Assembly: GCA_021775835.1 (NCBI GenBank)
Contig: JAJFHC010000315.1
Coordinates: 21,827-85,826, forward strand
Direction of reading: 5' to 3'
DNA from: Hyphomicrobiales bacterium
GTDB taxonomy: Bacteria > Pseudomonadota > Alphaproteobacteria > Rhizobiales > JAJFHC01
DNA: 64,000 nt
The stretch's first letter is position 1. Every line of letters begins with the position of its first letter. The position numbers and the translations under genes are program-made. The notes below the pieces were generated by a model. The model searched no databases, was not told the DNA's origin, and saw only the letters and a program-made list of their open reading frames with translations. Of this stretch, positions 40,479-48,944 are shown one piece after another.

Positions 40479-41096
40479 ATGGGTAAAGTCGTATTGATAG
40501 ATGGGATGGACGGTTCGGGGAAGTCGACGCTAATAGGGGAGCTTCTCGTTGAACTCTCGGAGGAGAGGGGGAAGAGCATCACGCACCAAACATTCCCAAG
40601 CCACCACAGGGCAGTCGGGGCCATGATCCGGGATTGCTTCATTGGCAGGGAGAATATCGACGAGCGTGCAATGCTTCCCCTTTTCATCGCCGACGGGCTA
40701 GACCTCGACCCTGAACTCGTTGAGAAGCGGGACAAGTCGGACTTCTTGGTGCTAGATCGCCATCCGATGGTGACGACCTGGGCCTACCAGGCGCCGCAGC
40801 ACAGCATCGCCACCCTGGCTGCCATGACCAACCCGGAGAACTTTGAGGTGGTTCCAGATGTGGTTTTCATCCTCGACGTGCCAGCCGAAGTTGCCATGGA
40901 GCGCCGCGAGAAGAGGAAGGCCCAGACGAACGAACTCTTCGAGAAGGGGCTAGAACACACCGAGATACTTCGGTCCAGGTACCTCGCCTTTGCTGCGATG
41001 TACGAGGATAATAGACCGATTGCCGTTCTTGATGGCACACTGTCCACTGAGGAGCTCGTGGCGATCGTCGTTGGAATTATAGACGAGCCCTTGTAA
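40479..41096 (+). CDS. tmk: Thymidylate kinase
   Basis: 205 aa. Walker A GMDGSGKST, the DRHPMVTTWAYQ block (DR-x/Y of TMK) and the lid RREKRKAQTNELFE are intact. It phosphorylates dTMP to dTDP to support viral DNA synthesis. A kinase of this type inside a packaging/morphogenesis block is unusual but seen in some phages. Length is normal. Confidence 0.92.
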   Translation: MGKVVLIDGMDGSGKSTLIGELLVELSEERGKSITHQTFPSHHRAVGAMIRDCFIGRENIDERAMLPLFIADGLDLDPELVEKRDKSDFLVLDRHPMVTTWAYQAPQHSIATLAAMTNPENFEVVPDVVFILDVPAEVAMERREKRKAQTNELFEKGLEHTEILRSRYLAFAAMYEDNRPIAVLDGTLSTEELVAIVVGIIDEPL

Positions 41097-41123
41097 CCGC
41101 TGATAAAGAGGACGGAGATAGAA

Positions 41124-41348
41124 ATGGACGGCATCAAGATATTCTCAGCAACCAAGGCACGTGACCGAGCAAAGCTCGGAGATGAGGCTACCACCTGGCT
41201 CAATGAGCAGAAGAAGCTGTCCCCGTGCTTCACGGTTGTCGACAAGATAGTGACCCAGTCCTCAGACAACGAGTTCCACTGCTTATCTATTACGCTCTTT
41301 TACAAGAAGGTGGATGACACCTCGACACGACGAGGTCCGCGCCGTTGA
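41124..41348 (+). CDS. Small hypothetical protein
   Basis: 74 aa, ribosome site GACGGAGATAG. An N-terminal MDGIKIFSATKARDRAKLGD segment and a beta-rich middle ending in a basic tail. Not recognised. Ends in a TTGA overlap. Confidence 0.55.
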   Translation: MDGIKIFSATKARDRAKLGDEATTWLNEQKKLSPCFTVVDKIVTQSSDNEFHCLSITLFYKKVDDTSTRRGPRR

Positions 41349-41611
41349 GCCTGGGGAACCCCAGCGACCTGTGCGGATTCATCGGGGACGCCTGTCTATA
41401 TCGGGTTTCGATTCCGATCGACGCTTACCATCGGCTGGTGACGCTCAGCATAGAGGGTGTCGAAGGGCTACCCGATTGGATAGACTTCGGCTTCGATTCA
41501 GCGGTGGGGCGTCGGAAGATTGCGACCACCGACCCGAGCTACTTCGACAACCAAAAGGAGACACGCAATGCGAACACTGGAAGAGATCAAGCGGGATTTA
41601 CACAGCTATAG
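41345..41611 (+). CDS. Hypothetical protein, TTG start
   Basis: 88 aa. TTG in TTGA overlap with the previous stop. A beta-rich protein with a DWIDFGFDSAVG segment. It overlaps the next gene by 44 nt in another frame, and its last 15 residues look less protein-like. Function unknown. Confidence 0.45.
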   Translation: MSLGNPSDLCGFIGDACLYRVSIPIDAYHRLVTLSIEGVEGLPDWIDFGFDSAVGRRKIATTDPSYFDNQKETRNANTGRDQAGFTQL

Positions 41612-41798
41612 AGACCTCGCCAAGCGACAGAAAGGGGCGACTCTCTATGCCGAGAAGTACATCGAGGACGTTGGCGCCATGATGGACATGATCGAAGGTG
41701 AGGTGATTCCAGTCTCGGAAATTCCCGTCACCCAAGAGACCCGACCATCCGAACAAAAAAGGCGAAGCAAGAAAGATAAAACCCCGAAGCCAGAGTAG
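41568..41798 (+). CDS. Small helical protein
   Basis: 76 aa, strong AAAGGAGA ribosome site. Residues 1-40 are an amphipathic helix pair; the tail is Lys-rich. Its stop lies in the loop of a terminator-like hairpin. Function unknown. Confidence 0.55.
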   Translation: MRTLEEIKRDLHSYRDLAKRQKGATLYAEKYIEDVGAMMDMIEGEVIPVSEIPVTQETRPSEQKRRSKKDKTPKPE

Positions 41799-41806
41799 CT
41801 TCGGGG
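41782..41806 (+). terminator. Hairpin at the end of a gene block
   Basis: A perfect 9-bp stem (41782-41790 with 41798-41806) with a 7-nt loop; the stop codon of the gene is in the loop. There is no T tract right after it, so factor-independent termination would be weak. It marks the border to the portal gene. Confidence 0.45.
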
Positions 41807-41873
41807 ACTTCGCTACCAACACCAGGGAGAGACCTACTAGTCTATCCATTCTTTCACTCACGGGCATAATGAA

Positions 41874-43490
41874 ATGACAACCTCCCAACCAAACGCCGGG
41901 CGCAACATGTCGATGGCACTTGCCAGCAAGTTCGTAAGCGAGAACAACCGGATCGGACGCCTAGGACTCTCGCCTCGCCAGCAAGAGATGAACTGGCTCT
42001 GGTCGTACTACATGTGCGTCCAGTATTCAGATCGTTCGATCTCCTGGGATGGCAGCGACCACCTTGAGCACTTGGAGAAGGTCGCCATCTCCTCTGGTCG
42101 CGGGATGGACCCAGGATTCTACGATGCGAACAACCAGTCGGCACCACTCAAGTTCAGGCGACCGACCGCCCCATATCACCTCTGCAAGGTCATCGTTGAC
42201 CGCTTCACGTCTCTACTTTTCTCTGAGAAGCGGCACCCGAAGCTATCTATTGAAGGAGACCCGATCTCCGAGGACTTCGTGGAAGCTGTCGCGGAAGCCG
42301 GCCGGCTCTGGCCTACAATGATGATGGCCAGAACCTTTGGTGGAGCAACCGGCTCTGTCGCCGTTGGTTTCCAGTTCATTGACGGACGACCATTCTTTGA
42401 GGTCCACGATCCACGCTGGGTCTTCCCTCACTTCGCCGATCGAGCAACGCTCGAGCTAAAGGCTCTTGAGAAGCGATACGTGTTCTTCCAGGAGGTTTAC
42501 GTTGATGAGGAAGAGGGATGGGCGGAGGTGCCCTTTTGGTATCGCCGTGTCATCGACACCGAGAAGGACATCATCTTCAAGGCTGAGCCAGTTGGAGATG
42601 GCGAGGAGCCTAACTGGGTACCTGAGAAAGAGGTCGAGCACAACTTCGGATTCTGTCCAGCCGTATGGATTCAGAACCTACCAGTTGTCGGCGACGTGGA
42701 CGGGCTACCCGACTGCCACGGAACCTTCGATATGATGGAGCAGATCGACGCTCTCCACGCCCAGGCCCAGCGCGGAGTCATTGCCAACTGCGACCCAACC
42801 CTAGTCATCTCATCAGAGGGTGAGATGGACAGCGTATCAACCGGATCAGACAACGCAATCCACATCCCAGGCGGAACGGTTGCCTACCTAGAACTCCAGG
42901 GAGCTGGTGCCAAGGCAGCCCGAGAACTAGCCCAGGACTATCGAAAGATGATCCTTGAGGTCACTCAGTGCTTCTTGGAGGGAGACCAGGCAGCCGGCGG
43001 CCCCATGACAGCCACTGAGGTCGAGCGCCGATACTCCTCAATGCTGGCCAAGGGAGATGTGCTCCGGGAGCAATATGGCGAGCGAGGAGTCAAGCCGCTC
43101 ATGCGAAAGGTTCTGGCAGCCATCAAGAAGATGACGGAGCCGAGCATTGTCGATGGCACGATTCGACGCTACTCCATCAACCTACCGTCTAAGGTCGACC
43201 CAAATACCAAGAAGCGAACTGTTCGCAAACTAGGAATTGGACCATTCCAGATCAGTCTCGACTGGCCTCGCTATTTCGAGCCAAGCGCCCAGGACATCAC
43301 CAACGCAGTCACCGCGGCGTCCACTGCGAAGACCTCAGGTCTTGTCGACGAGGAGCACGCCACAAAGTTCATCTCCGAATACTTCCGAGTCGAGGACATC
43401 CCAGCGATGCTAGAGGCGCTCAAGAAGAAGCAGGCGGAGATCGACCAAGCGATGATGAGCAGCTACGGAGGCGGAGGACTTGGCCAGTAG
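41874..43490 (+). CDS. Portal protein (SPP1 gp6-like)
   Basis: 538 aa. The order of blocks is that of SPP1-type portals: an APYHLCKVIVDRFTSLLF helix start, the clip/stem helices with DMMEQIDALHAQAQRG, then a long MILEVTQCFLEG to ATEVERRYSS helix near residue 380. It forms the dodecameric ring for packaging. It follows the terminase block and precedes Mu gpF-like protein, the normal order. Confidence 0.9.
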   Translation: MTTSQPNAGRNMSMALASKFVSENNRIGRLGLSPRQQEMNWLWSYYMCVQYSDRSISWDGSDHLEHLEKVAISSGRGMDPGFYDANNQSAPLKFRRPTAPYHLCKVIVDRFTSLLFSEKRHPKLSIEGDPISEDFVEAVAEAGRLWPTMMMARTFGGATGSVAVGFQFIDGRPFFEVHDPRWVFPHFADRATLELKALEKRYVFFQEVYVDEEEGWAEVPFWYRRVIDTEKDIIFKAEPVGDGEEPNWVPEKEVEHNFGFCPAVWIQNLPVVGDVDGLPDCHGTFDMMEQIDALHAQAQRGVIANCDPTLVISSEGEMDSVSTGSDNAIHIPGGTVAYLELQGAGAKAARELAQDYRKMILEVTQCFLEGDQAAGGPMTATEVERRYSSMLAKGDVLREQYGERGVKPLMRKVLAAIKKMTEPSIVDGTIRRYSINLPSKVDPNTKKRTVRKLGIGPFQISLDWPRYFEPSAQDITNAVTAASTAKTSGLVDEEHATKFISEYFRVEDIPAMLEALKKKQAEIDQAMMSSYGGGGLGQ

Positions 43491-43494
43491 CAAA

Positions 43495-43683
43495 ATGACC
43501 GCAGAGGTAGGGTGCAAGGAGTTAACGGTAGAGGTCACGGTCAAGAGACCTACCGGACATGCAAGATGGCGATGGTTTATCGCATTCCACATCCTGAAGC
43601 TGGCCGGCCGAATCTACCCATTCCACTTCCAACTCTATCGAACTGAGGAGCTCAAAGATCGTGTCAACCTTCCTCCTGGTTAG
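43495..43683 (+). CDS. Small hypothetical protein
   Basis: 62 aa from the ATG at 43495; a TTG at 43480 is possible. A RWRWFIAFHILKLAGRIYPF stretch is amphipathic and could associate with membrane. It overlaps the next gene by 23 nt. Function unknown. Confidence 0.4.
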   Translation: MTAEVGCKELTVEVTVKRPTGHARWRWFIAFHILKLAGRIYPFHFQLYRTEELKDRVNLPPG

Positions 43684-44176
43684 CCTACTAGCCCTGTCGC
43701 CGCCGATATTCATCATCCTCCACACGCTCGTCGGTTTGGCACTCATGCCAATCTACGGAGTGGATAAGTGGAGGTGGCGAGCTGGTGCCATCGAGGTCAT
43801 GGCAGGAAGGAAGAAGGACGGGACCACACGTATATGGTTCCAGCCCGGAGCTCAGACGTGGGGCATCATCGTATTCTGCGCTAACGGACGAAACTTCGAG
43901 AACGAGCCGCTCCAAGTCCATGAGCGAGTCCATGTCCTTCAGTCGATCCTGTTCGGGGTCCTTTTTCCAATCACCTATCTACTGTCGTTTGCGTTCTTCT
44001 TTGTGATTGTGAAGCTGAGACTCGACTGGTGGGAGCGCCATGTTAACGGGGGGGGAGTGCCGGACGATGATATCTGGCATGCTTACAGGATGATCTTATG
44101 GGAGCGATGGGCCTACTCCAAGCAACGGCGCTTCGAGGATGGCGAATTAGTCGGAGCTTGGGGCTCATTCGACTAG
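43661..44176 (+). CDS. Membrane protein with HExxH zincin-like motif
   Basis: 171 aa, GTG start. Hydrophobic segments at residues 2-25 and about 105-130 flank a domain with HERVHVLQ, an HExxH zinc-binding motif, and a later ERW helix that may give the third ligand (Glu). This plan resembles small membrane gluzincins. A role in host or virion protein cleavage, or lysis, is open; nothing in the neighbours explains it. Confidence 0.6.
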   Translation: MSTFLLVSLLALSPPIFIILHTLVGLALMPIYGVDKWRWRAGAIEVMAGRKKDGTTRIWFQPGAQTWGIIVFCANGRNFENEPLQVHERVHVLQSILFGVLFPITYLLSFAFFFVIVKLRLDWWERHVNGGGVPDDDIWHAYRMILWERWAYSKQRRFEDGELVGAWGSFD

Positions 44177-44185
44177 ACTCCCCTC

Positions 44186-44425
44186 GTGGGGTTCCTCGTC
44201 GACTATTGCCAGAAGCGGATGTGCTACATCGGCACGTCCAATCTTCACCCGCTGTTCGAGTGCACCGCAGATACTCCAGAGGAAGCGATGATGAAGATCA
44301 TGGCCCTCGTTGCTGGCATCGATGAAGACAACGAGTCGACGGATGTTGACCCGATGATGGAGTTCGAGGACACTAGGGAGATGACAAACACTTCATGGCC
44401 ACCGTTTAGAAAGTTGCTCCCTTGA
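44186..44425 (+). CDS. Small acidic hypothetical protein
   Basis: 79 aa, GTG start. A beta-hairpin start with CYIGTSN, a helix (EEAMMKIMALVAG) and an acidic linker. Function unknown. Confidence 0.5.
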   Translation: MGFLVDYCQKRMCYIGTSNLHPLFECTADTPEEAMMKIMALVAGIDEDNESTDVDPMMEFEDTREMTNTSWPPFRKLLP

Positions 44426-44435
44426 GGGTCACGCT

Positions 44436-44873
44436 ATGATCATAGCCATAGACTTCGACAACACAGTGGTGGAGCAAGATGGTAGCTACGACGACCTGGA
44501 AACTCTGCTAATCCTCAAGCCGATGGCTCGTCCAGCTCTCATGGCCCTGAAGCAAGCCGGACATATCCTGCTGCTCTACTCAGCTAGAGCAAACCAGGCC
44601 CTGGTGGGCGACTATGCCAACGTCGATCCGCTACATCGGGCGGGAGTCGTAAATCGAAACCAGAGAGCTCAAAGCAAGAGACTCAATCAGGCCAGGTATA
44701 AACAGATGGTCGACTTCGTGAGTAAGACGCTCCCTGGAATCTTCGACGCCATCGACGACGGTCTCCAGGGCAAACCCAATGCGGACTTGTTCATCGACGA
44801 TAAAGCAATTACCTTCGGACCACTCGGAATGCACTGGGGGCAAATCGCCGCCAGATATGGAGACGTAGGATGA
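44436..44873 (+). CDS. HAD-superfamily phosphatase-like protein
   Basis: 145 aa. DFDNTVVEQ gives motif I (DxDxT with Asn in the middle: D-F-D-N-T), ILLLYSAR motif II, and ADLFIDDKAI motif IV. It is a small cap-less HAD hydrolase; phage members may act on nucleotides. Substrate is unknown. Followed by an ATGA overlap. Confidence 0.8.
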   Translation: MIIAIDFDNTVVEQDGSYDDLETLLILKPMARPALMALKQAGHILLLYSARANQALVGDYANVDPLHRAGVVNRNQRAQSKRLNQARYKQMVDFVSKTLPGIFDAIDDGLQGKPNADLFIDDKAITFGPLGMHWGQIAARYGDVG

Positions 44874-45310
44874 AACTCATAAAACCAGGGGACGAAAACA
44901 AGCCTAAGACCATCATCCACCGGTCTAAGCTATTCAAGGGCAAGAAGACCGCCCAGGAGATTCACCGCGAGTACGGGATGCGCGGACGGTGCGATATCTG
45001 TGACGGACCACCCGTGATCATGGTCAGAATGATGGCCACCATCAACGAAATCAAGCGCCAGTCCCCGGAGTACTGGGCGACCATCTGCGCTTCGGCAGCC
45101 CAGAACGGAGCCGTCGACAGTTACGGAAACATCCGAGTCCCATACATCGCCACGACCTACGGGAAGATGGTCAGGTTCTCACAAGTCTACGCCTGCATGC
45201 ACCACCAGAAGGAGTTAGAGATCACGGCGGCAAAGGCCCCAAGCTGGGTGCTAGTTGAAATAGACCGAGGACCACAGGGCGGCGGGCCGCTGGTTCAGGT
45301 GGCGGGCTGA
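44870..45310 (+). CDS. Hypothetical protein
   Basis: 146 aa. Basic start, CDICDG with a later CMHHQK, a possible zinc site, and a helical centre. Ends directly before the HNH gene. No known family. Confidence 0.55.
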   Translation: MKLIKPGDENKPKTIIHRSKLFKGKKTAQEIHREYGMRGRCDICDGPPVIMVRMMATINEIKRQSPEYWATICASAAQNGAVDSYGNIRVPYIATTYGKMVRFSQVYACMHHQKELEITAAKAPSWVLVEIDRGPQGGGPLVQVAG

Positions 45311-45679
45311 TTGGGCAAGCTGCTTGTAGACCTCCACAACCTCCGCAACGACGCTCGCTACGACGCGATGCCAAAGTCTGAGCGAAGGGCGATGGAGAAC
45401 ACTCTCAGAGAGGCGGAAGAGAATGGCGCTGATATTCGTCGGAACGGTTTTGGTGGGCTCCCTTCTAGTTTGGCTCTCGGAGTGTATCGTCGCGATAATT
45501 GGCGATGTAAAGGGTGTGGCGCTAGCGACGATCTTGGCCTCCACCACAAAGGAGGAGTGAAGTCTTCGCGTCATGCTTGGAGGCGGAAGGCCAACAACTT
45601 GACGAATCTAGTAGTTCTCTGCCAAAAGTGTCATGGGACGGTCCACACCAACGACCGCGAAGCTACAGCAGAGGAGTAG
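45311..45679 (+). CDS. HNH endonuclease
   Basis: 122 aa, TTG start. CKGCGASDDLGLHHKGGVK then NNLTNLVVLCQKCH is the HNH core with its zinc knuckle. Small stand-alone HNH proteins near the portal may cut DNA with terminase or be homing endonucleases. The core residues (His-His, Asn, His) are complete. It directly abuts the Mu gpF-like gene. Confidence 0.88.
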   Translation: MGKLLVDLHNLRNDARYDAMPKSERRAMENTLREAEENGADIRRNGFGGLPSSLALGVYRRDNWRCKGCGASDDLGLHHKGGVKSSRHAWRRKANNLTNLVVLCQKCHGTVHTNDREATAEE

Positions 45680-46615
45680 GTGCCAACCACTTTCGACAAG
45701 ATCAGCCGCGAGCAAGCAAAGAGACTCAACCGGCTGATCGAGCGTGGTGGAGTCGATCGGCTGAAGAAGCTCTACGAACAGGCACAGGCCGAGCTTGAAA
45801 CCAAGCTCTCGCGGAGCCTTGGACGTGGAGCCGGTGCATTCACCCAGGCTCAGATGCAGATGTTCAAGACGATTCTGCGGCAAGGCCAGATCCATATAGC
45901 CTCCAGCATGGGGGATGCCCTGGCCGCGGCGACGTATGAGACCAAAGCCGACGCCCTCCGAGCAGCTATTAGGGATTTTAACCGCTTGGAGAAGAAGTTC
46001 GGCGCTGGCGTCTCTTTGCCAGTGGAGGAGGCGTCAAGGTTTGCTGGCGTTCTGGGGAAGAATACCTCCCTGATCAAGAAGCACAGTAAGAGCCTGATGG
46101 GCAAGGTCGGAGCTCGGACCATCCGCAAGCTGGAGCAGGAACTTGCGCTGTCCCTCGCAACCGGAGAGACTGTTGGGGACGCAATCGATCGCGTCCAGAA
46201 AGTGACCGGAAACGAGTGGTGGCAATCGGAACGAATAGTTCGCACGGAGCAAGCATGGGCGTTCAACGCGACCCACGCCGATGCCATTGCGGACTCCGTG
46301 GACGAGTTGCCAGACATGATGATGCGATGGGTCGAACTGGTGAGCGATTCAACCGGGAAGGCTCTAGATGACAGAGTCGAACCCGATTCTCTCGCCATGC
46401 ATGGGCAACTCGCACCTCCTGGCGGCAAATTCACAATGCCTTCAGGAAAAACAGGCGTCCCAGTCGCGATGTGGGGTAAGAGTTGGTCTCACCCCCCCAA
46501 TAGACCTAATGACCGTGCAACCCTACAACCCTGGCGTCCACACTGGGGGGTACCCGGATGGGTCCTCAAAGGTGGCCGCCGCAGATCTCTTGCTCAGAGA
46601 AAACGGAAGCGTTAG
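45680..46615 (+). CDS. Head morphogenesis protein (Mu gpF-like)
   Basis: 311 aa, GTG start. After helical segments, RTIRKLEQELALSLATGET leads to RIVRTEQAWAFNATHADA, the Mu gpF/SPP1 gp7 minor head domain, and a final PPGGKFTMPSGKTG part. Expected on the inner portal or connector in early capsid assembly. The Cys/His pattern seen in some family members is not obvious. Confidence 0.85.
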   Translation: MPTTFDKISREQAKRLNRLIERGGVDRLKKLYEQAQAELETKLSRSLGRGAGAFTQAQMQMFKTILRQGQIHIASSMGDALAAATYETKADALRAAIRDFNRLEKKFGAGVSLPVEEASRFAGVLGKNTSLIKKHSKSLMGKVGARTIRKLEQELALSLATGETVGDAIDRVQKVTGNEWWQSERIVRTEQAWAFNATHADAIADSVDELPDMMMRWVELVSDSTGKALDDRVEPDSLAMHGQLAPPGGKFTMPSGKTGVPVAMWGKSWSHPPNRPNDRATLQPWRPHWGVPGWVLKGGRRRSLAQRKRKR

Positions 46616-46644
46616 GCTCCGTTCACACTAAGGAGAAATTCCCA

Positions 46645-47205
46645 ATGATTGATCCCAAAAAACTAGGCGCTCTCGTAGAAGAGCACTCGAAGAACCCCCT
46701 CGGCGACTTGCCCATGGCAGAGGCCGAAGACGAGACCTCCGACGAAGAAGGCGGGGACATCCTCGCTCGAGGTGAGGAGCTACTCACTTCGATGGGAGAG
46801 TTCGGAGAGGAACTCAAAGAGTCCGCCGACATCATCGTCGAGAACGCTATGGATATCGGAGAGGACCTCGCCAGCGAGGAACCAGCCGAAGAGACTGAGG
46901 ATGCCGCGGCCGACTTCGCCGACGGAATGCCCGGATTCATGCAGGAAGGATTCTCCGAGCAAATTGCCGGCAAGGAGCGTCCAGAGCTCGACGCCATCGG
47001 CGCCGCCCTTGACCACGCTGTCGAAAGTGACACCCCTCCAGGCGAGCACTCTGATGAGATGGTCGCCAAGGTAGGCGGTTTCCTTGACATGGTTGGCAAG
47101 TGCTGCAACGAGGAGAGCGACGACGACGAGGTGGACGACGAGGTGGACGACGACCCTGACCCCGAAGCCGAGCCAGCCGCCGACGAGCTTGAAGGCGAGT
47201 ACTAG
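46645..47205 (+). CDS. Highly acidic hypothetical protein
   Basis: 186 aa with an AAGGAGA ribosome site. More than a third of residues are Asp or Glu, with a C-terminal run DDDEVDDEVDDDPDPEAE; helices in the middle (GFLDMVGKCCNE). It lies between the gpF-like and decoration-type genes and may be a scaffold-like or internal head protein. Function unknown. Confidence 0.6.
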   Translation: MIDPKKLGALVEEHSKNPLGDLPMAEAEDETSDEEGGDILARGEELLTSMGEFGEELKESADIIVENAMDIGEDLASEEPAEETEDAAADFADGMPGFMQEGFSEQIAGKERPELDAIGAALDHAVESDTPPGEHSDEMVAKVGGFLDMVGKCCNEESDDDEVDDEVDDDPDPEAEPAADELEGEY

Positions 47206-47249
47206 TCGTTTCCTTGACGGGCGCATCCAAGAGCGCCTACCCTTAGTCC

Positions 47250-47450
47250 ATGGCGAAATCCAAGCACAACGCGGTCCTGCCCCTTCCTGGGAACTCAAGT
47301 GGTACTCAGAATTTCAACAAGGAACAGGAATGGCAATCGCCAGATGACTCCGACAACGGGAACATCGGCTTCGACGAGAGCTACGGCGGAAGTCCCGCTA
47401 AAGCTCCCGACGGGGGCGGACCCTTCAAGAATATGAAAGGCGGCCGATAA
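47250..47450 (+). CDS. Small Gly/Pro-rich protein
   Basis: 66 aa of low complexity (Asn, Gly, Ser, Pro), ending in a GGPFKNMKGGR part. First of three short genes of similar makeup. Function unknown; may be an internal or decoration component. Confidence 0.5.
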   Translation: MAKSKHNAVLPLPGNSSGTQNFNKEQEWQSPDDSDNGNIGFDESYGGSPAKAPDGGGPFKNMKGGR

Positions 47451-47671
47451 TGGCAGCACCAAAATCACCAGGAGCTACCCGTAGCCCTCGAAATCGTGCC
47501 CTTGAGATAGGAACAGACAAGAGCAAGTTCCCAGACGACGTGCCGTACGACCACGCCGGAGGAGCACCTACCGAGCACTCTGGCGGAACCTACGCTGACC
47601 CAACCGACGGCGGCGAGAAACCCAAGGCCGGCAACGGGCCAAACCCGAGTCCCTTTAGCAACCTCCGCTAG
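47450..47671 (+). CDS. Small Pro/Gly-rich protein
   Basis: 73 aa; the start overlaps the previous stop by one base. Ends GNGPNPSPFSNLR. Its C-terminus resembles that of the next gene. Confidence 0.5.
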   Translation: MAAPKSPGATRSPRNRALEIGTDKSKFPDDVPYDHAGGAPTEHSGGTYADPTDGGEKPKAGNGPNPSPFSNLR

Positions 47672-47706
47672 CACCACTTTCAACCACCAACGAGTTCACA
47701 GGAGAC

Positions 47707-47886
47707 ATGCCTATGCCAGACGAAATGATGCCACAAGGAACACCCGACACAGGAACCACGCCGATGCCAGCGGGGGCCGACAAGGGCACCTACAAGTGTC
47801 CGGTTGAAGGCCTATCTGAGGACGCCCGCCTGCCGAACACCAAGCCGGCCGCCCCGGACCCGAGCCCATTCGGCTCCCTTCGGTAA
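47707..47886 (+). CDS. Small Pro-rich protein
   Basis: 59 aa; an ACAGGAGACATG ribosome region precedes the ATG. Starts with MPMPDEMMPQGT and ends DPSPFGSLR, sharing PSPF-x-x-LR with the gene before. Could be a peptide with a binding motif at its end. Confidence 0.5.
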   Translation: MPMPDEMMPQGTPDTGTTPMPAGADKGTYKCPVEGLSEDARLPNTKPAAPDPSPFGSLR

Positions 47887-47922
47887 CGCGACCATCAATC
47901 ATCCCTTACACTTGAATATCCG

Positions 47923-47950
47923 CACCGCCCCTTCTGATGAACGGGCGGTG
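47923..47950 (+). terminator. Hairpin before the next structural gene
   Basis: A perfect 8-bp stem CACCGCCC/GGGCGGTG with a 12-nt loop, followed by TTCTCG. There is no long T run, so weak. It ends 12 nt before the next ATG and could also affect its translation. Confidence 0.4.
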
Positions 47951-47961
47951 TTCTCGTAATC

Positions 47962-48354
47962 ATGTCCGACAAGTTCACACTCCAGGCAAGCGCCAGGTCC
48001 GCTCCGAACAACACACTGCCTTTGGGTTCAGGGTGTCCGACGATTGACTTCCCATTCCTTGAGGAATTGACGCTCGCCACCAAGAACTACGATGAGCCGG
48101 ACCTCCTTGTGGACACACCGGTCCCAGTACAATTCGGAGCGGTTACGAATGCGTCCGTGGTCATCATATCGACCGTGAACGGGGCGAGAATCACTGCACT
48201 CATAACGAGTGCGGATGGTGTCGCCCAGGCAATCCCAGTCGACGACACGCTAATTCTGATCTGTCGCTCGGCGCCGGTGACGGCAATTGATTTGACCAGG
48301 CTGCCGGCAACGGCTACTAAGGTCAAAGTCTTCTTGGGAGAGAAGACTACCTAG
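47962..48354 (+). CDS. Putative head decoration or stabilisation protein
   Basis: 130 aa, beta-rich with Thr/Val/Ala strands, no Trp. Lies between head genes, ahead of the scaffold and the major capsid protein, where decoration proteins are common. Assignment is by position and composition only. Confidence 0.5.
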   Translation: MSDKFTLQASARSAPNNTLPLGSGCPTIDFPFLEELTLATKNYDEPDLLVDTPVPVQFGAVTNASVVIISTVNGARITALITSADGVAQAIPVDDTLILICRSAPVTAIDLTRLPATATKVKVFLGEKTT

Positions 48355-48401
48355 TCAGGCTTCATGGCGAATACCAACCAAACCCCTGAAGGAGAAACCC
48401 G

Positions 48402-48797
48402 ATGACAACTACAGTCAACAAGACCCTGGCCGGCATACTCGATGAAGCCGACCCAAACAAGATATCCGATGCTCTCCGGAAGGTGAAGCTCGGACAACTT
48501 CTCACCCCAGTGAAGCAAACAATCAGCCAAGGGGCGGCCGTGACCGTGCCGTTGGACCCGCCAGCACTTTCTGTGCATATGGTTCGCGTTACCGCAGGAA
48601 CAGCGCTTTCCGGGGTCTACCAAGTCGCTGATACCGACGCTACCGAAGTTGACTCTGCAACTCTCGGACTAGCAACGCTTTCCGACGATGGCGCGACTCT
48701 CACTTTCGCTGCAGCGGTCACAGATTTGATCGTCCAGTACATCCCTCGGTCAGATGCAGATATGACCGGAGATTTTCAGCAAACCGGTAACGGCTAA
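48402..48797 (+). CDS. Putative head protein (decoration/fibre type)
   Basis: 131 aa, helical start (AGILDEADPNKISDALRKV) and a Thr/Ala/Asp beta-rich body. AAGGAGAAACCC ribosome site. Same logic as the gene before: likely virion component, not proven. Confidence 0.5.
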   Translation: MTTTVNKTLAGILDEADPNKISDALRKVKLGQLLTPVKQTISQGAAVTVPLDPPALSVHMVRVTAGTALSGVYQVADTDATEVDSATLGLATLSDDGATLTFAAAVTDLIVQYIPRSDADMTGDFQQTGNG

Positions 48798-48944
48798 GAA
48801 TTATCTTAGCTAGAGCCACTCACCATACCTGGAGGAGTCGCCAACTCGGATAGATAGCTTGACGGCTAGCCCCGTCACCAACGCGACGACGGCGGTTAAC
48901 AGTCGGTCAAGACCGAGCGGGCACCCGAAGCAAAAGAGGACGCG

